Positions 55,349-64,000 of a DNA stretch of 64,000 nucleotides are shown here, one piece after another (within the stretch, counting starts at the first letter, position 1; the number at the start of each line of letters is the position of its first letter). The position numbers were made by a program, and so were the translations under genes. Source of the stretch: DAHUXN01 sp963729815. GTDB lineage: Bacteria; Acidobacteriota; Terriglobia; Acidiferrales; UBA7541. The notes beneath the pieces were generated by a model that saw only the letters and a program-made list of their open reading frames with translations, searched no databases and had not been told where the DNA came from. The DNA is taken from positions 744,001-808,000 of the forward strand of contig CAVSPU010000004.1 in the NCBI GenBank assembly GCA_963729815.1, written 5' to 3'.

Positions 55349-55441
55349 CTCGCGCCGTTTTGCGCATCGCCAGGACATCTGATATTACTCTTGGCCGGCG
55401 CGGCGTATGTGCTATGCGCCCGCTGAGGGAACCTTTAAATT

Positions 55442-56731
55442 TTGCGATTGGTGCCGTGCATCCCGGTGAAGATCACTTCTCGGCTGACTTGCCTGTTACT
55501 CGCATTTTTCGCGCTTTGCTACTGCGGCTTTGCAGGTGGCAACGCCTTGCAAAAAAAACAGGATAAGGCCCTGCCCGCCTTGCCCCCGCCGGCGAGCGCC
55601 ACAATTCAATTTGCACTGGGCGGCAACGTCGCGCAGATTCCCGTCGAAGTCGCGGACGATCTCGTCTTCGTTCCGGTTGGCGTCAATGGAGGCCGACCTT
55701 CCTGGTTCTTGCTCGATACGGCGCGAGCCACTTCCGCCATCGACGACATTCGCGCCGTCGCGCTCGGCCTTTATGCTCCTGCGTCCGGCAATCCGGTCGC
55801 AAAATCCATTTCAAACGCGGTTCTCGATTTTCCCGGACTCAAACTCACCGTCCCTTCGCTTGCCCTCGATTCTTTCGGCGATCTTTCCTCGCGAATCGGC
55901 CATGAGGTCGACGGAGTTCTCAGCGCCGACGCCATCGGCCATCTCGTTGTCGCCATCAGTTACGATCGCCAGTTGGTTCGCTTCTACGATCCGAAGTCGT
56001 TTCAATACCAAGGCGCCGGCCAGAAATTCCCGATGCAAATTCTCGATGGCGTCCCGTCCATCGAAGCCAGAGTCTCCGTACGTCATCGCGGAAACCTGCG
56101 AGGTCTCTTTGCCATTGCCACCGGCCAGACGGAAGCGGTTCAATTCTTGCCGCATTTTGCTGCCGCGCACGATCTTTCCGGATCCAGCGAACGCACCATT
56201 CCTTTTTTCTCCACGAATGCTTCTTCCGACTCCGATTCAGTTGGGAGCCTCGGCCGCTTGCACGAAATCCAGTTCGGAAAGATCTCTCTTTCCGATCCAG
56301 TTGCGGTTTTCCCCGGCAAATCCGCGCGGCGTGCTTCGCATTCTTCCCCCGATGCCGCGGGTTCGCTCGGCGGCGAAATTCTCGACCGCTTCAACGTCTA
56401 TATCGACTATCCTGGCAATCTCCTCGTCCTCGAGCCCAACAAGCACTTTAACGATCCCTTCATCGAAGACATGAGCGGCCTCGTCCTCGTGGCCATCCCT
56501 CCCGGTTTTCACGCCTTCGAAGTCGCTCAGGTCGTCCCCAAATCCCCGGCTGAAGACGCTGGCATGGCCGTCGGCGACATGATTGAAAAAGTCGATGGCA
56601 ACCCGACGTCCGATGGCTCGCTCGATGATATTCGCGCCATTCTTCGGCAGGGAGCTGTGCGCCACGTGCTCTCGGTTCGCCGCAATGGCAAGCTCATCGA
56701 GTTCACGCTCACACTGAAACCGGTGATTTAG
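55442..56731 (+). CDS. Exported aspartyl-protease-like protein with C-terminal PDZ domain
   Basis: A 429-residue protein with an N-terminal hydrophobic signal (TCLLLAFFALCYCGFAGG) and two retropepsin-like halves: FLLDTARATSAID near 90-101 and a second half around 210-310, followed by a PDZ domain from about 350 to 425 (VAQVVPKSPAEDAGMAVGDMIEKVDG). The motif is D92-T-A rather than the usual D-T-G, so activity is doubtful. The start is uncertain: TTG 55442 gives the listed protein, GTG 55466 a tidier signal peptide. Confidence 0.75.
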   Translation: MRLVPCIPVKITSRLTCLLLAFFALCYCGFAGGNALQKKQDKALPALPPPASATIQFALGGNVAQIPVEVADDLVFVPVGVNGGRPSWFLLDTARATSAIDDIRAVALGLYAPASGNPVAKSISNAVLDFPGLKLTVPSLALDSFGDLSSRIGHEVDGVLSADAIGHLVVAISYDRQLVRFYDPKSFQYQGAGQKFPMQILDGVPSIEARVSVRHRGNLRGLFAIATGQTEAVQFLPHFAAAHDLSGSSERTIPFFSTNASSDSDSVGSLGRLHEIQFGKISLSDPVAVFPGKSARRASHSSPDAAGSLGGEILDRFNVYIDYPGNLLVLEPNKHFNDPFIEDMSGLVLVAIPPGFHAFEVAQVVPKSPAEDAGMAVGDMIEKVDGNPTSDGSLDDIRAILRQGAVRHVLSVRRNGKLIEFTLTLKPVI

Positions 56732-56836
56732 AGTCTCTGGTGTATTTTTATCGCCGTGTATTCAGCGAGTTAAGTAAAGCCATGGAATTGGTGTTAACAG
56801 TTCGCGGTTGCGAAGCGTCTTTAACTACCGGAGAGG

Positions 56837-57487
56837 GTGCGCGTAGGCGCTGTTCCGGCGGTGAAAACAATCGTACAGGAAGCGCCATTGCCGGCTGGCC
56901 CCGCGACTGACATTTCCGCCGTCGCGGCTCTCGTCCGCGAAGCGCGCGATGGCAGTCGCTCTGCGTTTGGCCGCCTCTACGAGTTGCATGCGCGCATGGT
57001 GCATGGAATTCTTCTTGCTCGCGTACCCCGGATCGAGGTCGACGATCTGGTTCAAGAAGTCTTTCTCCTCGCGCTGAAACAGCTCAACACTTTGCGCGAG
57101 CCTGCTGCGTTTGGCGGTTGGCTCGCGCAAATCGCCCGCAATCGCGCTGTCGATTTTCACCGCCGGACGCGCTCTGCCGGCGAATTACTGACGGATCCAG
57201 CCGAAATGGAATCCGGCGCGGGAGCGAGAGCAGGGATGGAAAGGTCGCCGCGTGCCGCGTTGCTTGCCAGTGATGCATCGCAGGCGGAAGCGGAGGCCGC
57301 ACTCGCGGCGGTTCGCGCCTTGCCCGAGGCCTATCACGAGACTTTGGTGCTTCGTCTCGTCGAGGGCATGACTGGCCCTGAAATTGCCGCGCGCACCGGC
57401 CTGACGCCGGCTTCGGTTCGCGTGAATCTGCACCGCGGCATGAAGCTCCTGCGCGAAGCGTTGGGAAAGGTCGCAGATCATGAGTGA
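56837..57487 (+). CDS. ECF-type RNA polymerase sigma factor
   Basis: A 216-residue protein with the sigma-70 region 2 (YELHARMVHGILLARVPRIEVDDLVQEVFLLALKQL) and region 4 helix-turn-helix (LPEAYHETLVLRLVEGMTGPEIAARTGLTPASVRVNLHRG). GTG at 56837 lies almost on its GGAGAGG site; the in-frame GTG at 56861 is an alternative. The stop overlaps the start of the anti-sigma/FecR-like gene by 8 bases, so the two are coupled. The regulon is unknown. Confidence 0.9.
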   Translation: MRVGAVPAVKTIVQEAPLPAGPATDISAVAALVREARDGSRSAFGRLYELHARMVHGILLARVPRIEVDDLVQEVFLLALKQLNTLREPAAFGGWLAQIARNRAVDFHRRTRSAGELLTDPAEMESGAGARAGMERSPRAALLASDASQAEAEAALAAVRALPEAYHETLVLRLVEGMTGPEIAARTGLTPASVRVNLHRGMKLLREALGKVADHE

Positions 57488-58493
57488 AGATTATATTTGG
57501 GACGGTTCAGGCCACGCCGATCCGGAAATCAAGCGTCTGGAGACCCTCCTCGTGCGCTTTGGCCATCGCGGCGCCGCCTTTGAGTTCCCCGCGGTCGCCT
57601 CGGAGCGTCGCGCGATTCGTTGGCGCGTATGGGTCCCGAGCCTTGCCGCCGCTGCCATCGTCGTAATCTTCGCGGCGATTTGGCTCGTGCCGCGTTTGTT
57701 TCCCGATCCACGATGGGAAATCGTCGGCGTTGAAGGCGCCGCCAAGATCGGCGACTCTGCCGCGCAGACTGGGGCGCGGCTCGCGGCAGGAAAGTGGATC
57801 GAGACGGGCGACGCGGCGCGCATCACGCTTCAAGTGGGCGGCCTTGGACGCATAGAAGTTGGTCCGGGCACGCGGATGTACTTACTCGAAACGCTGCGAC
57901 AGCACGAGGAAGCCGTGCTCGAGCACGGGACGATTCACGCGGAAGTCAACGCGCCGCCATACGTCTTCTTGGTGCGGACACCGTCGGCCTACGCCCTCGA
58001 CATGGGTTGCGCGTACACGCTGCATGTGAATCCCGATGGCTCAGGCATCCTCGAAGTCACCGAGGGCTGGATCCAGTTTCAGCACGGTATCTTGCAATCG
58101 ATGGTTCCCGCGGGCGCCGACGCCGAAATGCGCCCCGGCTTCGGTCCCGGCGCGCCTTATTTTGCAGACGCCTCGCCCGATTTCCGACGCGCGCTCGAAA
58201 TCGTCAATTTCGATCTCAATGATAGCCAGGCGCGATCTGCAGCTTTGACAACGGTCCTCGCCGAGGCGCGTTCACGCGACGCATTTACACTCCTGAATTT
58301 GCTCCACCGCGTTGCACCGGAAGATCGTGGCCGTTTATATGACCGGCTCGCCGCCCTATTGCCGCCTCCGCCAGGAGTTACACGCGAAGACGCGATCGAA
58401 GGCAATTGGCTTGCGTTCGACCCGATGTGGGATGAGCTTGGCATCGGACACCCAAAGAAGGGCACAAAAAGTCCGCCGCGAATCGAAGGGTAA
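57480..58493 (+). CDS. FecR-like membrane protein, probable anti-sigma factor
   Basis: A 337-residue protein with one transmembrane helix (about 52-72, SLAAAAIVVIFAAIWLVPRLF) between a short acidic cytoplasmic part and a periplasmic FecR-type beta domain (SAAQTGARLAAGKWIETGDAARITLQVGGLGRIEVGPG). A C-terminal helical segment follows. By position and overlap with the ECF sigma gene it probably binds and controls that factor. Unlike FecIR systems, no TonB receptor is adjacent. Confidence 0.8.
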   Translation: MSEDYIWDGSGHADPEIKRLETLLVRFGHRGAAFEFPAVASERRAIRWRVWVPSLAAAAIVVIFAAIWLVPRLFPDPRWEIVGVEGAAKIGDSAAQTGARLAAGKWIETGDAARITLQVGGLGRIEVGPGTRMYLLETLRQHEEAVLEHGTIHAEVNAPPYVFLVRTPSAYALDMGCAYTLHVNPDGSGILEVTEGWIQFQHGILQSMVPAGADAEMRPGFGPGAPYFADASPDFRRALEIVNFDLNDSQARSAALTTVLAEARSRDAFTLLNLLHRVAPEDRGRLYDRLAALLPPPPGVTREDAIEGNWLAFDPMWDELGIGHPKKGTKSPPRIEG

Positions 58494-58615
58494 GCTGTTC
58501 CATCATTTCGTTTCCCATCGCAATTTCCACGTATCCGCTTGTTAACGCTTCAACCTTGCCTCGCGTCTTTGTTTGTGAACCTTGAATATCTCCAGACGAA
58601 CATCACTGGACGCAT

Positions 58616-59788
58616 ATGAAGATTCTGAACCTTATTATAATTCTGGCGCTGGGACTCGTGACGGCATCGCTCGCCGCCACCGTTCCCGCCACAGCTTCGC
58701 TTTCCCCTGATTTCAATCCGGTGGTGATTCGCGTCGGCAAAGCGCCAGGGTCAATCGCCATCGCAGATGTAAACCACGATGGCAAGCCCGACATCATTGT
58801 CGCCAATGTCGAGGACCAAACAGTCAGCGTCCTGCTCGGCGACGGCAAAGGGCACTTCACGCCCGCGCCGGGCTCCCCATTTCCGTGCGGGAAGGGGCCA
58901 AATGACATCGCGGTTGCAGACATGAATGGCGATGGCAATCCGGACCTGGTGATTGCGAATACGGGAACGCCATACCTGACGATTCTCCTGGGAGACGGCA
59001 AGGGAAGTTTCAAACCTTCGCCGCATTCTCCTTTTGCCACAGATTCTTATCCGCACGTTCACGGCGTGGCTGCGGCAGATTTCATGGGCAACGGCAATCT
59101 GGCGGTTGTCACCGATAGCTGGGGACACGATGAGATATTGCTGATTCCGGGCGATGGCCACGGCAATCTCATCCTCCCAGGAAAGGCCTTTCACACGGGC
59201 AAGCGTCCCTATGAGCGCCTGCGCGCAGCCGATTTCAATAAGGACGGAAAACCTGACGTGGTTACCACCGACCTCGACATGAACACCGTCACGATATTGC
59301 TCGGCGATGGCAAGGGCGGATTCCGCGAAGCCCCCGGCTCACCGTTCCCCGCAGGTGTCTTCCCGTGGGGAGTCGCCATTGATGACATGAATCGGGACGG
59401 CAACCTCGATCTGGTCGTGATCCCCTACGACCGCGATATCACGGACCCGAAGCGGCTCGGCGTCACCGTTTTGCTGGGCGACGGAAAGGGTGGTTTCACA
59501 ACCATGCGCGGCTCGCCTTTTTCTCTCGCTGGCTGCCAGGGGCCCGACCGCGTGGCGACTGGCGACATCAACGGAGATGGATTCCGCGACATCGTCGTCT
59601 CCTGCGCGCAGAACGACAAACTGATTCTCTTCATGGGTTCGAAGGACGGCACGTTTCAAATTTCCAGCCGCGACGTTCAGACTGGCTGGTCAGGTCTCGC
59701 CGTCGCTGACCTTGATGGCGACGGCAAAGATGACGTCGTCGTATCGAACAACGCAGCGGGCACGATCACGATTTTCTTCAGCAAGTAA
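58616..59788 (+). CDS. Secreted seven-bladed FG-GAP repeat protein
   Basis: A 390-residue exported protein with a signal peptide ending near SLAAT. The mature part contains seven repeats with calcium-binding loops: DVNHDGKPD, DMNGDGNPD, DFMGNGNLA, DFNKDGKPD, DMNRDGNLD, DINGDGFRD and DLDGDGKDD, each followed by a LLGDGKG-type strand pair. The number fits one closed seven-bladed propeller. The third loop lacks the second and last aspartates. It is probably a ligand-binding or scaffold protein. Confidence 0.85.
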   Translation: MKILNLIIILALGLVTASLAATVPATASLSPDFNPVVIRVGKAPGSIAIADVNHDGKPDIIVANVEDQTVSVLLGDGKGHFTPAPGSPFPCGKGPNDIAVADMNGDGNPDLVIANTGTPYLTILLGDGKGSFKPSPHSPFATDSYPHVHGVAAADFMGNGNLAVVTDSWGHDEILLIPGDGHGNLILPGKAFHTGKRPYERLRAADFNKDGKPDVVTTDLDMNTVTILLGDGKGGFREAPGSPFPAGVFPWGVAIDDMNRDGNLDLVVIPYDRDITDPKRLGVTVLLGDGKGGFTTMRGSPFSLAGCQGPDRVATGDINGDGFRDIVVSCAQNDKLILFMGSKDGTFQISSRDVQTGWSGLAVADLDGDGKDDVVVSNNAAGTITIFFSK

Positions 59789-59804
59789 TTCGGAGGTACG
59801 CGCT

Positions 59805-60413
59805 ATGAAAACAATCCGTGCGTGTTTCGTGATTCTCTTGCTGGCAGCTCTCCCCCAAGTGCTATCCGCAGCGCCTTCGACTAAATCCGCGGCGAAGACA
59901 TACCGCGTCAGCAAGACCTACACCACTCTTTCGTTTACGGCAACGAAATGGATGGTCTTCAAGGAGGAAGGAACATTCCAGGATTATGGCGGGACGCTCA
60001 CTTACGATCCGGTGAATCCGTCCGCGTCGTCGATCGACGTGACCGTCCAGGCCGCAAGCCTCGACACTCGCAACTCCACGCGCGACGGCGTCCTGCGCTC
60101 CGATGATTTCTTTGACGTCGCGAAGTACCCGACGCTGTCATTCCGCAGCACGCGCGTGACGCCGGCTGGATCCGATTCCCTCAGCGTCGCGGGAGATTTG
60201 ACCATCCATGGAGTGACGAAACAGGTGACCGTTCCCGTGAACATCGTCGGCGCGCGTGTCATGCCCGGCATCGGCGACTTCGCCGGCTTCGAGACCACCT
60301 TCACGATTGACCGCAGAGAATTCGGCGTGCTCGGCACGCGCTGGAGCGGCAATACCGTGGCGATTGATCCTGAGGTCGTCATTCATCTCATCATCGGTGG
60401 TGTGAGGGAATAG
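59805..60413 (+). CDS. YceI family periplasmic protein
   Basis: A 202-residue protein with a signal peptide (MKTIRACFVILLLAALPQVLSA). The mature part is a lipocalin-like beta barrel with the YceI signature blocks: YRVSKTYTTLSFTATKW, DDFFDVAKYPTLSFRSTRV, GDLTIHGVTKQVTVPVNI and ETTFTIDRREFGV. YceI proteins bind isoprenoid-type lipids such as octaprenyl compounds. A GGAGG site precedes the ATG. It converges on the Lon-like gene with a 28-bp gap. Confidence 0.92.
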   Translation: MKTIRACFVILLLAALPQVLSAAPSTKSAAKTYRVSKTYTTLSFTATKWMVFKEEGTFQDYGGTLTYDPVNPSASSIDVTVQAASLDTRNSTRDGVLRSDDFFDVAKYPTLSFRSTRVTPAGSDSLSVAGDLTIHGVTKQVTVPVNIVGARVMPGIGDFAGFETTFTIDRREFGVLGTRWSGNTVAIDPEVVIHLIIGGVRE

Positions 60414-60441
60414 CAGCGCGCGAAATGAATTCCCGCCCGCT

Positions 60442-62886
60442 TTATTCGTATTCGCTGAGAATTTTCGCCATCTCGCGCAATCGCTCGTCGGCGCGCGCAA
60501 AGACGTATCCTTTTTCGAATTTTCCTTGTGCATCTTGCTTGCCGGCCTTCATGCCAGTGAGAATCTCGATTCCCTCTTCAATCCTCGCCACGGGATAAAT
60601 GTGGAACTTGCCTTTGGCTACGGCTTGAATCACGTCTTCGCGCAGCATCAGGTCGTCGACATTTTCAATCGGAATCAGCGCGCCTTGTTTGCCGGTCAAA
60701 CCCTTCACGCAGCAAACGTCATAATAGCCTTCAATTTTTTCGTTTACGCCGCCAATCGGCTGAATGTCTCCCTGTTGATTCACAGAGCCGGTTACGGCCA
60801 AATCCTGCCGAATCGGTACGTCGGCAAGCGCGGAAAGCAGCGCGTAGATTTCCGTCGAACTCGCGCTGTCGCCATCCACTCCCGAATACGATTGCTCGAA
60901 ACACACGCTCGCGGCCAGCGAAAGCGGCTTGTCCTGCGCAAATGTTCGCCGCAGATAGCCTGAAATAATATGCACGCCCTTGTCGTGTAGTTTTCCGCTC
61001 ATATTCGATTCGCGCTCGATATTGATGATGCCCGCCTTGCCCAGCGCCACCGACGCCGTGATCCGTACGGGCTTGCCGAACGCATAGCCCCCCAGTTCGA
61101 GCACGCTCAGCCCGTTGACTTGCCCGACTCGCTCGCCGTCCACGTCGATGAGCAGCAGCCCCTTCTCGATCATCTCCTGAATTTTTGTCTCCACCAGATT
61201 GTGCCGCTCGATCTTCGCTTCGAGCGCTCCGCGCACGTGCGCCGCCGTCACCAGCGCGTTGCTTTGCTGCTGCGCGGCGTAGCTCGATTCGCGCGCCACG
61301 TCTGCAATGTCGAAGAATCTCGCGGTCACTTTTCCGCGGCGTCCCGCTTGGCGCACCCCATGCTCCATCAGCGCGGCCATCGCTTCGCGATCGAAGGGCA
61401 GCAGCCCTTCGTCGTCGCACAGCTTGCGCAACCGCCCGCAGTAATGCGCGATCACTTCCTGGCCCCACTTCATTTCTTCGTCGAACTCGACCCGTACCTT
61501 GAAAATCTTCTTGAAGTCGTCTTCGAAGTTGTACAGCAGTTCGTACATGTCGCGGTCGCCGATCAAGATGATCTTCACGTGCACATCGATCGGCTCCGGC
61601 TTCATCGCCGCGGTGCTGAACGGGAAGAACACATCCACCGGCTGAATTTCCAGCTTGCTGTGATTCAGTGTGCGTTTCAGCGTTCGCCACACGCCCGGCT
61701 CGGTCAGCGTATCGAGCGCATACATGATCAGGAAGCCGCCATCGGCCCGCAGCAGCGAACCCCCGCGCAAATCCATGAAGTCCGAATTCCACCCGCCGCG
61801 TGAATCGTAGCTGCGATGGACCGTGCCGAACAGGTTGGCGTACGTCGGAATCGTCTCGAAGATCACCGGGCAGGTCTCCTGCTCGCCGTGCGATAGAATC
61901 ACGTTCACGCCGTAGACGCGAAATGGATCACGATCCGAACGCTCCGACCGCAGGCTGCCGCCACCTTCGGAAGGCGGCTGCTCGTCCTCGCCTTCGCGTT
62001 CCTTGAAGGGGTCGAGATTGTCCAGAATGTGGTGCCGCACTTCTTCGAGATACTCCGCGATGTGGCCGTTCGGATATTTTTCCTTCAGTTCCTCGATCAC
62101 GCCGTCCACCAGCACGGACGCCGCTTCCTGTTCGAGATAGCTCATCTCGCTCGCCAGCTCACGCGAGAGCGACAGCGTTTTCCGGTAGACGACTGTAAAT
62201 TCCTGCCGGAACTGGTCGTACTTCCGCTCGAGATCCTCCGCCGCCGTGGTTTCGATTTTCCCTTCCTGCACGAGCTTCGGAACCTCTTCGATCGGCACCA
62301 TCTGCCCTTCGAGAACCGGAAAAATTTCCGGCAGCGCCACTGCGCCGACTTGCATTCGCCCCAGCGCGAATTGTTCGCGCGCGATTCGCCGCGTGAAATC
62401 GTCCATCAGTTCCTTTTCGCGCTGCGTGTAGCGGTCCACGATTCGCGACTTCTGTCTTTGGAACGGTTCGCCTTCGAACACTTGCGGAATGCGCCGCCTC
62501 AGGAACTCGATGCCCGATTCCATTTCTTTGCGCAAGGCGTTCGCCTGGCCCGGCGGCAGCGTCAGCAAGCGCGGCCGGTCCGCATTCTTGAAATTGTTGA
62601 CGTAGCAGCGGTCCGGCGAAGCCTGCGTCTTCGGCCCGATTCCCTCAATCATGCGCACGATCATTCCGCCGCGGCTTGTGCCCGATAGCCCGCAGACGAA
62701 CGCGTTGTATCCCTGCGCGGTCATCTCCACGCCCATGCGCAGCGCGCGCAGGGCGCGTTCCTGCCCGATCTCTCCGCCGATCGAGGGCGCTTCGGTCGAA
62801 TTGGCGTACGGCACGGTCTTCGGATCGCACCGCCATCGCAATTGCTCCGGCGCGAGTTCCGGCAGCGATTTTGTCTTTGGATTCAT
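60442..62886 (-). CDS. Lon-like ATP-dependent protease (LonB/YcbZ-type)
   Basis: An 814-residue protein with an N-terminal AAA-like domain and a C-terminal Lon protease domain. The catalytic dyad is S674 (DGDSASS) and K717 (NEKIEGYYD), 43 apart as in E. coli Lon. The Walker-A-like motif is GLSGTSRGG (66-74) with arginine where a lysine is usual, as in many proteins of this family; a GGFLIM strand represents Walker B. A central helical lid region (about 120-280) separates motifs. It has no substrate-binding N-terminal domain of classical Lon. Targets unknown. Confidence 0.9.
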   Translation of the reverse strand: MNPKTKSLPELAPEQLRWRCDPKTVPYANSTEAPSIGGEIGQERALRALRMGVEMTAQGYNAFVCGLSGTSRGGMIVRMIEGIGPKTQASPDRCYVNNFKNADRPRLLTLPPGQANALRKEMESGIEFLRRRIPQVFEGEPFQRQKSRIVDRYTQREKELMDDFTRRIAREQFALGRMQVGAVALPEIFPVLEGQMVPIEEVPKLVQEGKIETTAAEDLERKYDQFRQEFTVVYRKTLSLSRELASEMSYLEQEAASVLVDGVIEELKEKYPNGHIAEYLEEVRHHILDNLDPFKEREGEDEQPPSEGGGSLRSERSDRDPFRVYGVNVILSHGEQETCPVIFETIPTYANLFGTVHRSYDSRGGWNSDFMDLRGGSLLRADGGFLIMYALDTLTEPGVWRTLKRTLNHSKLEIQPVDVFFPFSTAAMKPEPIDVHVKIILIGDRDMYELLYNFEDDFKKIFKVRVEFDEEMKWGQEVIAHYCGRLRKLCDDEGLLPFDREAMAALMEHGVRQAGRRGKVTARFFDIADVARESSYAAQQQSNALVTAAHVRGALEAKIERHNLVETKIQEMIEKGLLLIDVDGERVGQVNGLSVLELGGYAFGKPVRITASVALGKAGIINIERESNMSGKLHDKGVHIISGYLRRTFAQDKPLSLAASVCFEQSYSGVDGDSASSTEIYALLSALADVPIRQDLAVTGSVNQQGDIQPIGGVNEKIEGYYDVCCVKGLTGKQGALIPIENVDDLMLREDVIQAVAKGKFHIYPVARIEEGIEILTGMKAGKQDAQGKFEKGYVFARADERLREMAKILSEYE

Positions 62887-62956
62887 TTCACTTTCCAGCG
62901 TTTTTCAAGCGGCGCTTACTCTAGCATGCCCGCGCGTCGCGTCCCAATTGCACCTG

Positions 62957-63997
62957 CTACGTTGTTTCGTTCCTGACTCTCGGCCTCCCGTGCGCATACA
63001 ACTCCAGAACACCGGCCGCCGTTGCCACCACAATCGGTCCCAGCACAATCCCCAGCAACCCGAAGACCGCCATCCCGCCAATCACGCTGATGAATACCAC
63101 CAACCCGCTCAACTGTGCTCGCCCGCTGATGAACCACGGCCGTATCACGTTGTCTGCCACTGCCACCACCGCTCCCAGGACGATCGCCAGGAAAATCGCC
63201 TTGCCCCAGTGTCCTGTCACAATCAAGTCGATCATCGCCGGAATCCAGATCACCATGTCCCCAACCACCGGCAGAAGCGAAAGGAACGCAATGCTCACAC
63301 CCCAGAAAACAGGCCCCGCGATTCCCACAATCGCAAACGCCAGCCCTGCCGCCAGCCCATGCAGCAAGGCGGTGACCAGCGCCGAGGTCACGCTTGCGAA
63401 GATCAAATCGCGCGACTTGCCGAGCATCTCCTCTCGCGACGCCCGCTCGAACGGCAGCACCTGCCTGACGCGCTCCATCAACTCGTCATTGTCGCGGAAC
63501 AAATAAAACATCGCCAAAAGCGTCACCGCCAGATCGAAAATGAAAATCGCAGCGTTCCTCAACACCACGCCAATCTGGGATGCGAGAAACGCCTCGACGG
63601 CTTCGATCGCGCGATGCAGCGTTTCCGAAAAACTCTCCGCCGTCTGGCCGGGAACGTGCGCGGCTAACCATGCCCACGCGCGGTTCACCCGAACGAATCC
63701 TCCATTATTGATTCCGTGCTCCACGGCGCCGGCGGCTTCGAACCCCTGGTGAACAAACGCCATTCCCACTCCGATCGCTGGCACAATCAGCAGCAACATA
63801 ACAAGCAGAGTGCACGCCATCGCCGCCCACGTTTTTCCCAATCGCTTTTTCAGCAGGCGGTTCAGCGGATCGAACACCACCACGAGCACAGCCGCCCAGC
63901 ACAGCGGTACAAGAAATGGCAGAAAAACCAGATAAACGAAATACGCCAACAGCGCGATGAAGCCGTAAAACAGCACCGAGCCGAGCCGCCTCTGCAA
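62957..63997 (-). CDS. AI-2E family transporter (PerM/TqsA-like), possibly truncated at the window end
   Basis: At least 346 residues of a membrane protein with about eight hydrophobic segments and a large central soluble loop. The FRDNDELMERVRQVLPFE segment and GPVFWGVSIAFLSLLPVVGDMVIWIPA block are typical of the AI-2E/PerM family. The only visible start is a TTG three bases from the window edge, so the real start may lie outside. Members export varied small molecules; the cargo is unknown. It lies 70 bases upstream of the Lon-like gene on the same strand. Confidence 0.88.
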   Translation of the reverse strand: MQRRLGSVLFYGFIALLAYFVYLVFLPFLVPLCWAAVLVVVFDPLNRLLKKRLGKTWAAMACTLLVMLLLIVPAIGVGMAFVHQGFEAAGAVEHGINNGGFVRVNRAWAWLAAHVPGQTAESFSETLHRAIEAVEAFLASQIGVVLRNAAIFIFDLAVTLLAMFYLFRDNDELMERVRQVLPFERASREEMLGKSRDLIFASVTSALVTALLHGLAAGLAFAIVGIAGPVFWGVSIAFLSLLPVVGDMVIWIPAMIDLIVTGHWGKAIFLAIVLGAVVAVADNVIRPWFISGRAQLSGLVVFISVIGGMAVFGLLGIVLGPIVVATAAGVLELYAHGRPRVRNETT

Positions 63998-64000
63998 TAT

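Noticed and set aside
1..64000. CRISPR arrays, insertion sequences, prophage or integrative element genes
   Set aside because: No regularly spaced repeats, transposase, integrase or attachment-site repeats were seen anywhere in the window.

Overview
The window is high-GC, gene-dense chromosomal DNA. Several traits point to an acidobacterium (Acidobacteriota, Terriglobia-like): large Oar-type TonB-dependent receptors with an N-terminal carboxypeptidase-regulatory-like domain, secreted M14 peptidases of about 1,000 residues, a PilZ protein, many secreted proteins of unknown function, and a DUF177-rpmF-plsX-fab cluster. This assignment is an inference from gene content. I see no phage, insertion sequence, integrase or CRISPR array.

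Layout. 1-7.6 kb (+): the end of a ComM/YifB ATPase, an RsbW-like kinase, then PBP2 and RodA (4-bp overlap) and an RNase E/G whose S1 domain carries a low-complexity insertion of about 530 residues. 7.7-8.6 kb (-): MmcQ/YjbR protein and a molybdopterin oxidoreductase. 8.8-11.1 kb (+): folD, coaE and a membrane-anchored methyltransferase. 11.2-13.1 kb: a DUF374 acyltransferase-like gene (-) and a secreted FecR-like protein (+). 13.2-24.3 kb (-): a lipid and electron-transfer block, read in transcription order as dgt; DUF177-rpmF-plsX-fabD-fabG-map behind a perfect-consensus promoter; then acpP-fabF-etfB-etfA-etfQO behind its own promoter.

24.5-28.8 kb holds a lactate permease, an OsmC protein, two acetyltransferases, a PilZ protein, a small glycine-rich secreted protein and tRNA-Glu(CUC). 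29.0-47.3 kb looks like an extracellular protein and peptide processing locus: two paralogous secreted M14 metallopeptidases converging on one shared terminator, a secreted Asp-box propeller protein, and two tandem Oar-like TonB receptors. The first receptor is broken by six frameshifts; the second is intact.

47.7-64 kb: an RND efflux adaptor and pump without an outer-membrane channel, queF, a run of envelope proteins of unknown function, an aspartyl-protease-like PDZ protein, an ECF sigma factor overlapping a membrane-anchored FecR-like protein, a seven-bladed FG-GAP propeller, a YceI protein, and on the minus strand a Lon-like protease and an AI-2E family membrane protein that runs to the window edge.

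I did not find an obviously new defence, biosynthetic or mobile system. The points most worth checking are the RNase E/G insertion with its repeated PLPGE motif, the six-frameshift receptor beside an intact paralogue, the M14/propeller/receptor locus, the fab cluster with map in it and no fabH, and several unassigned palindromes in intergenic DNA.
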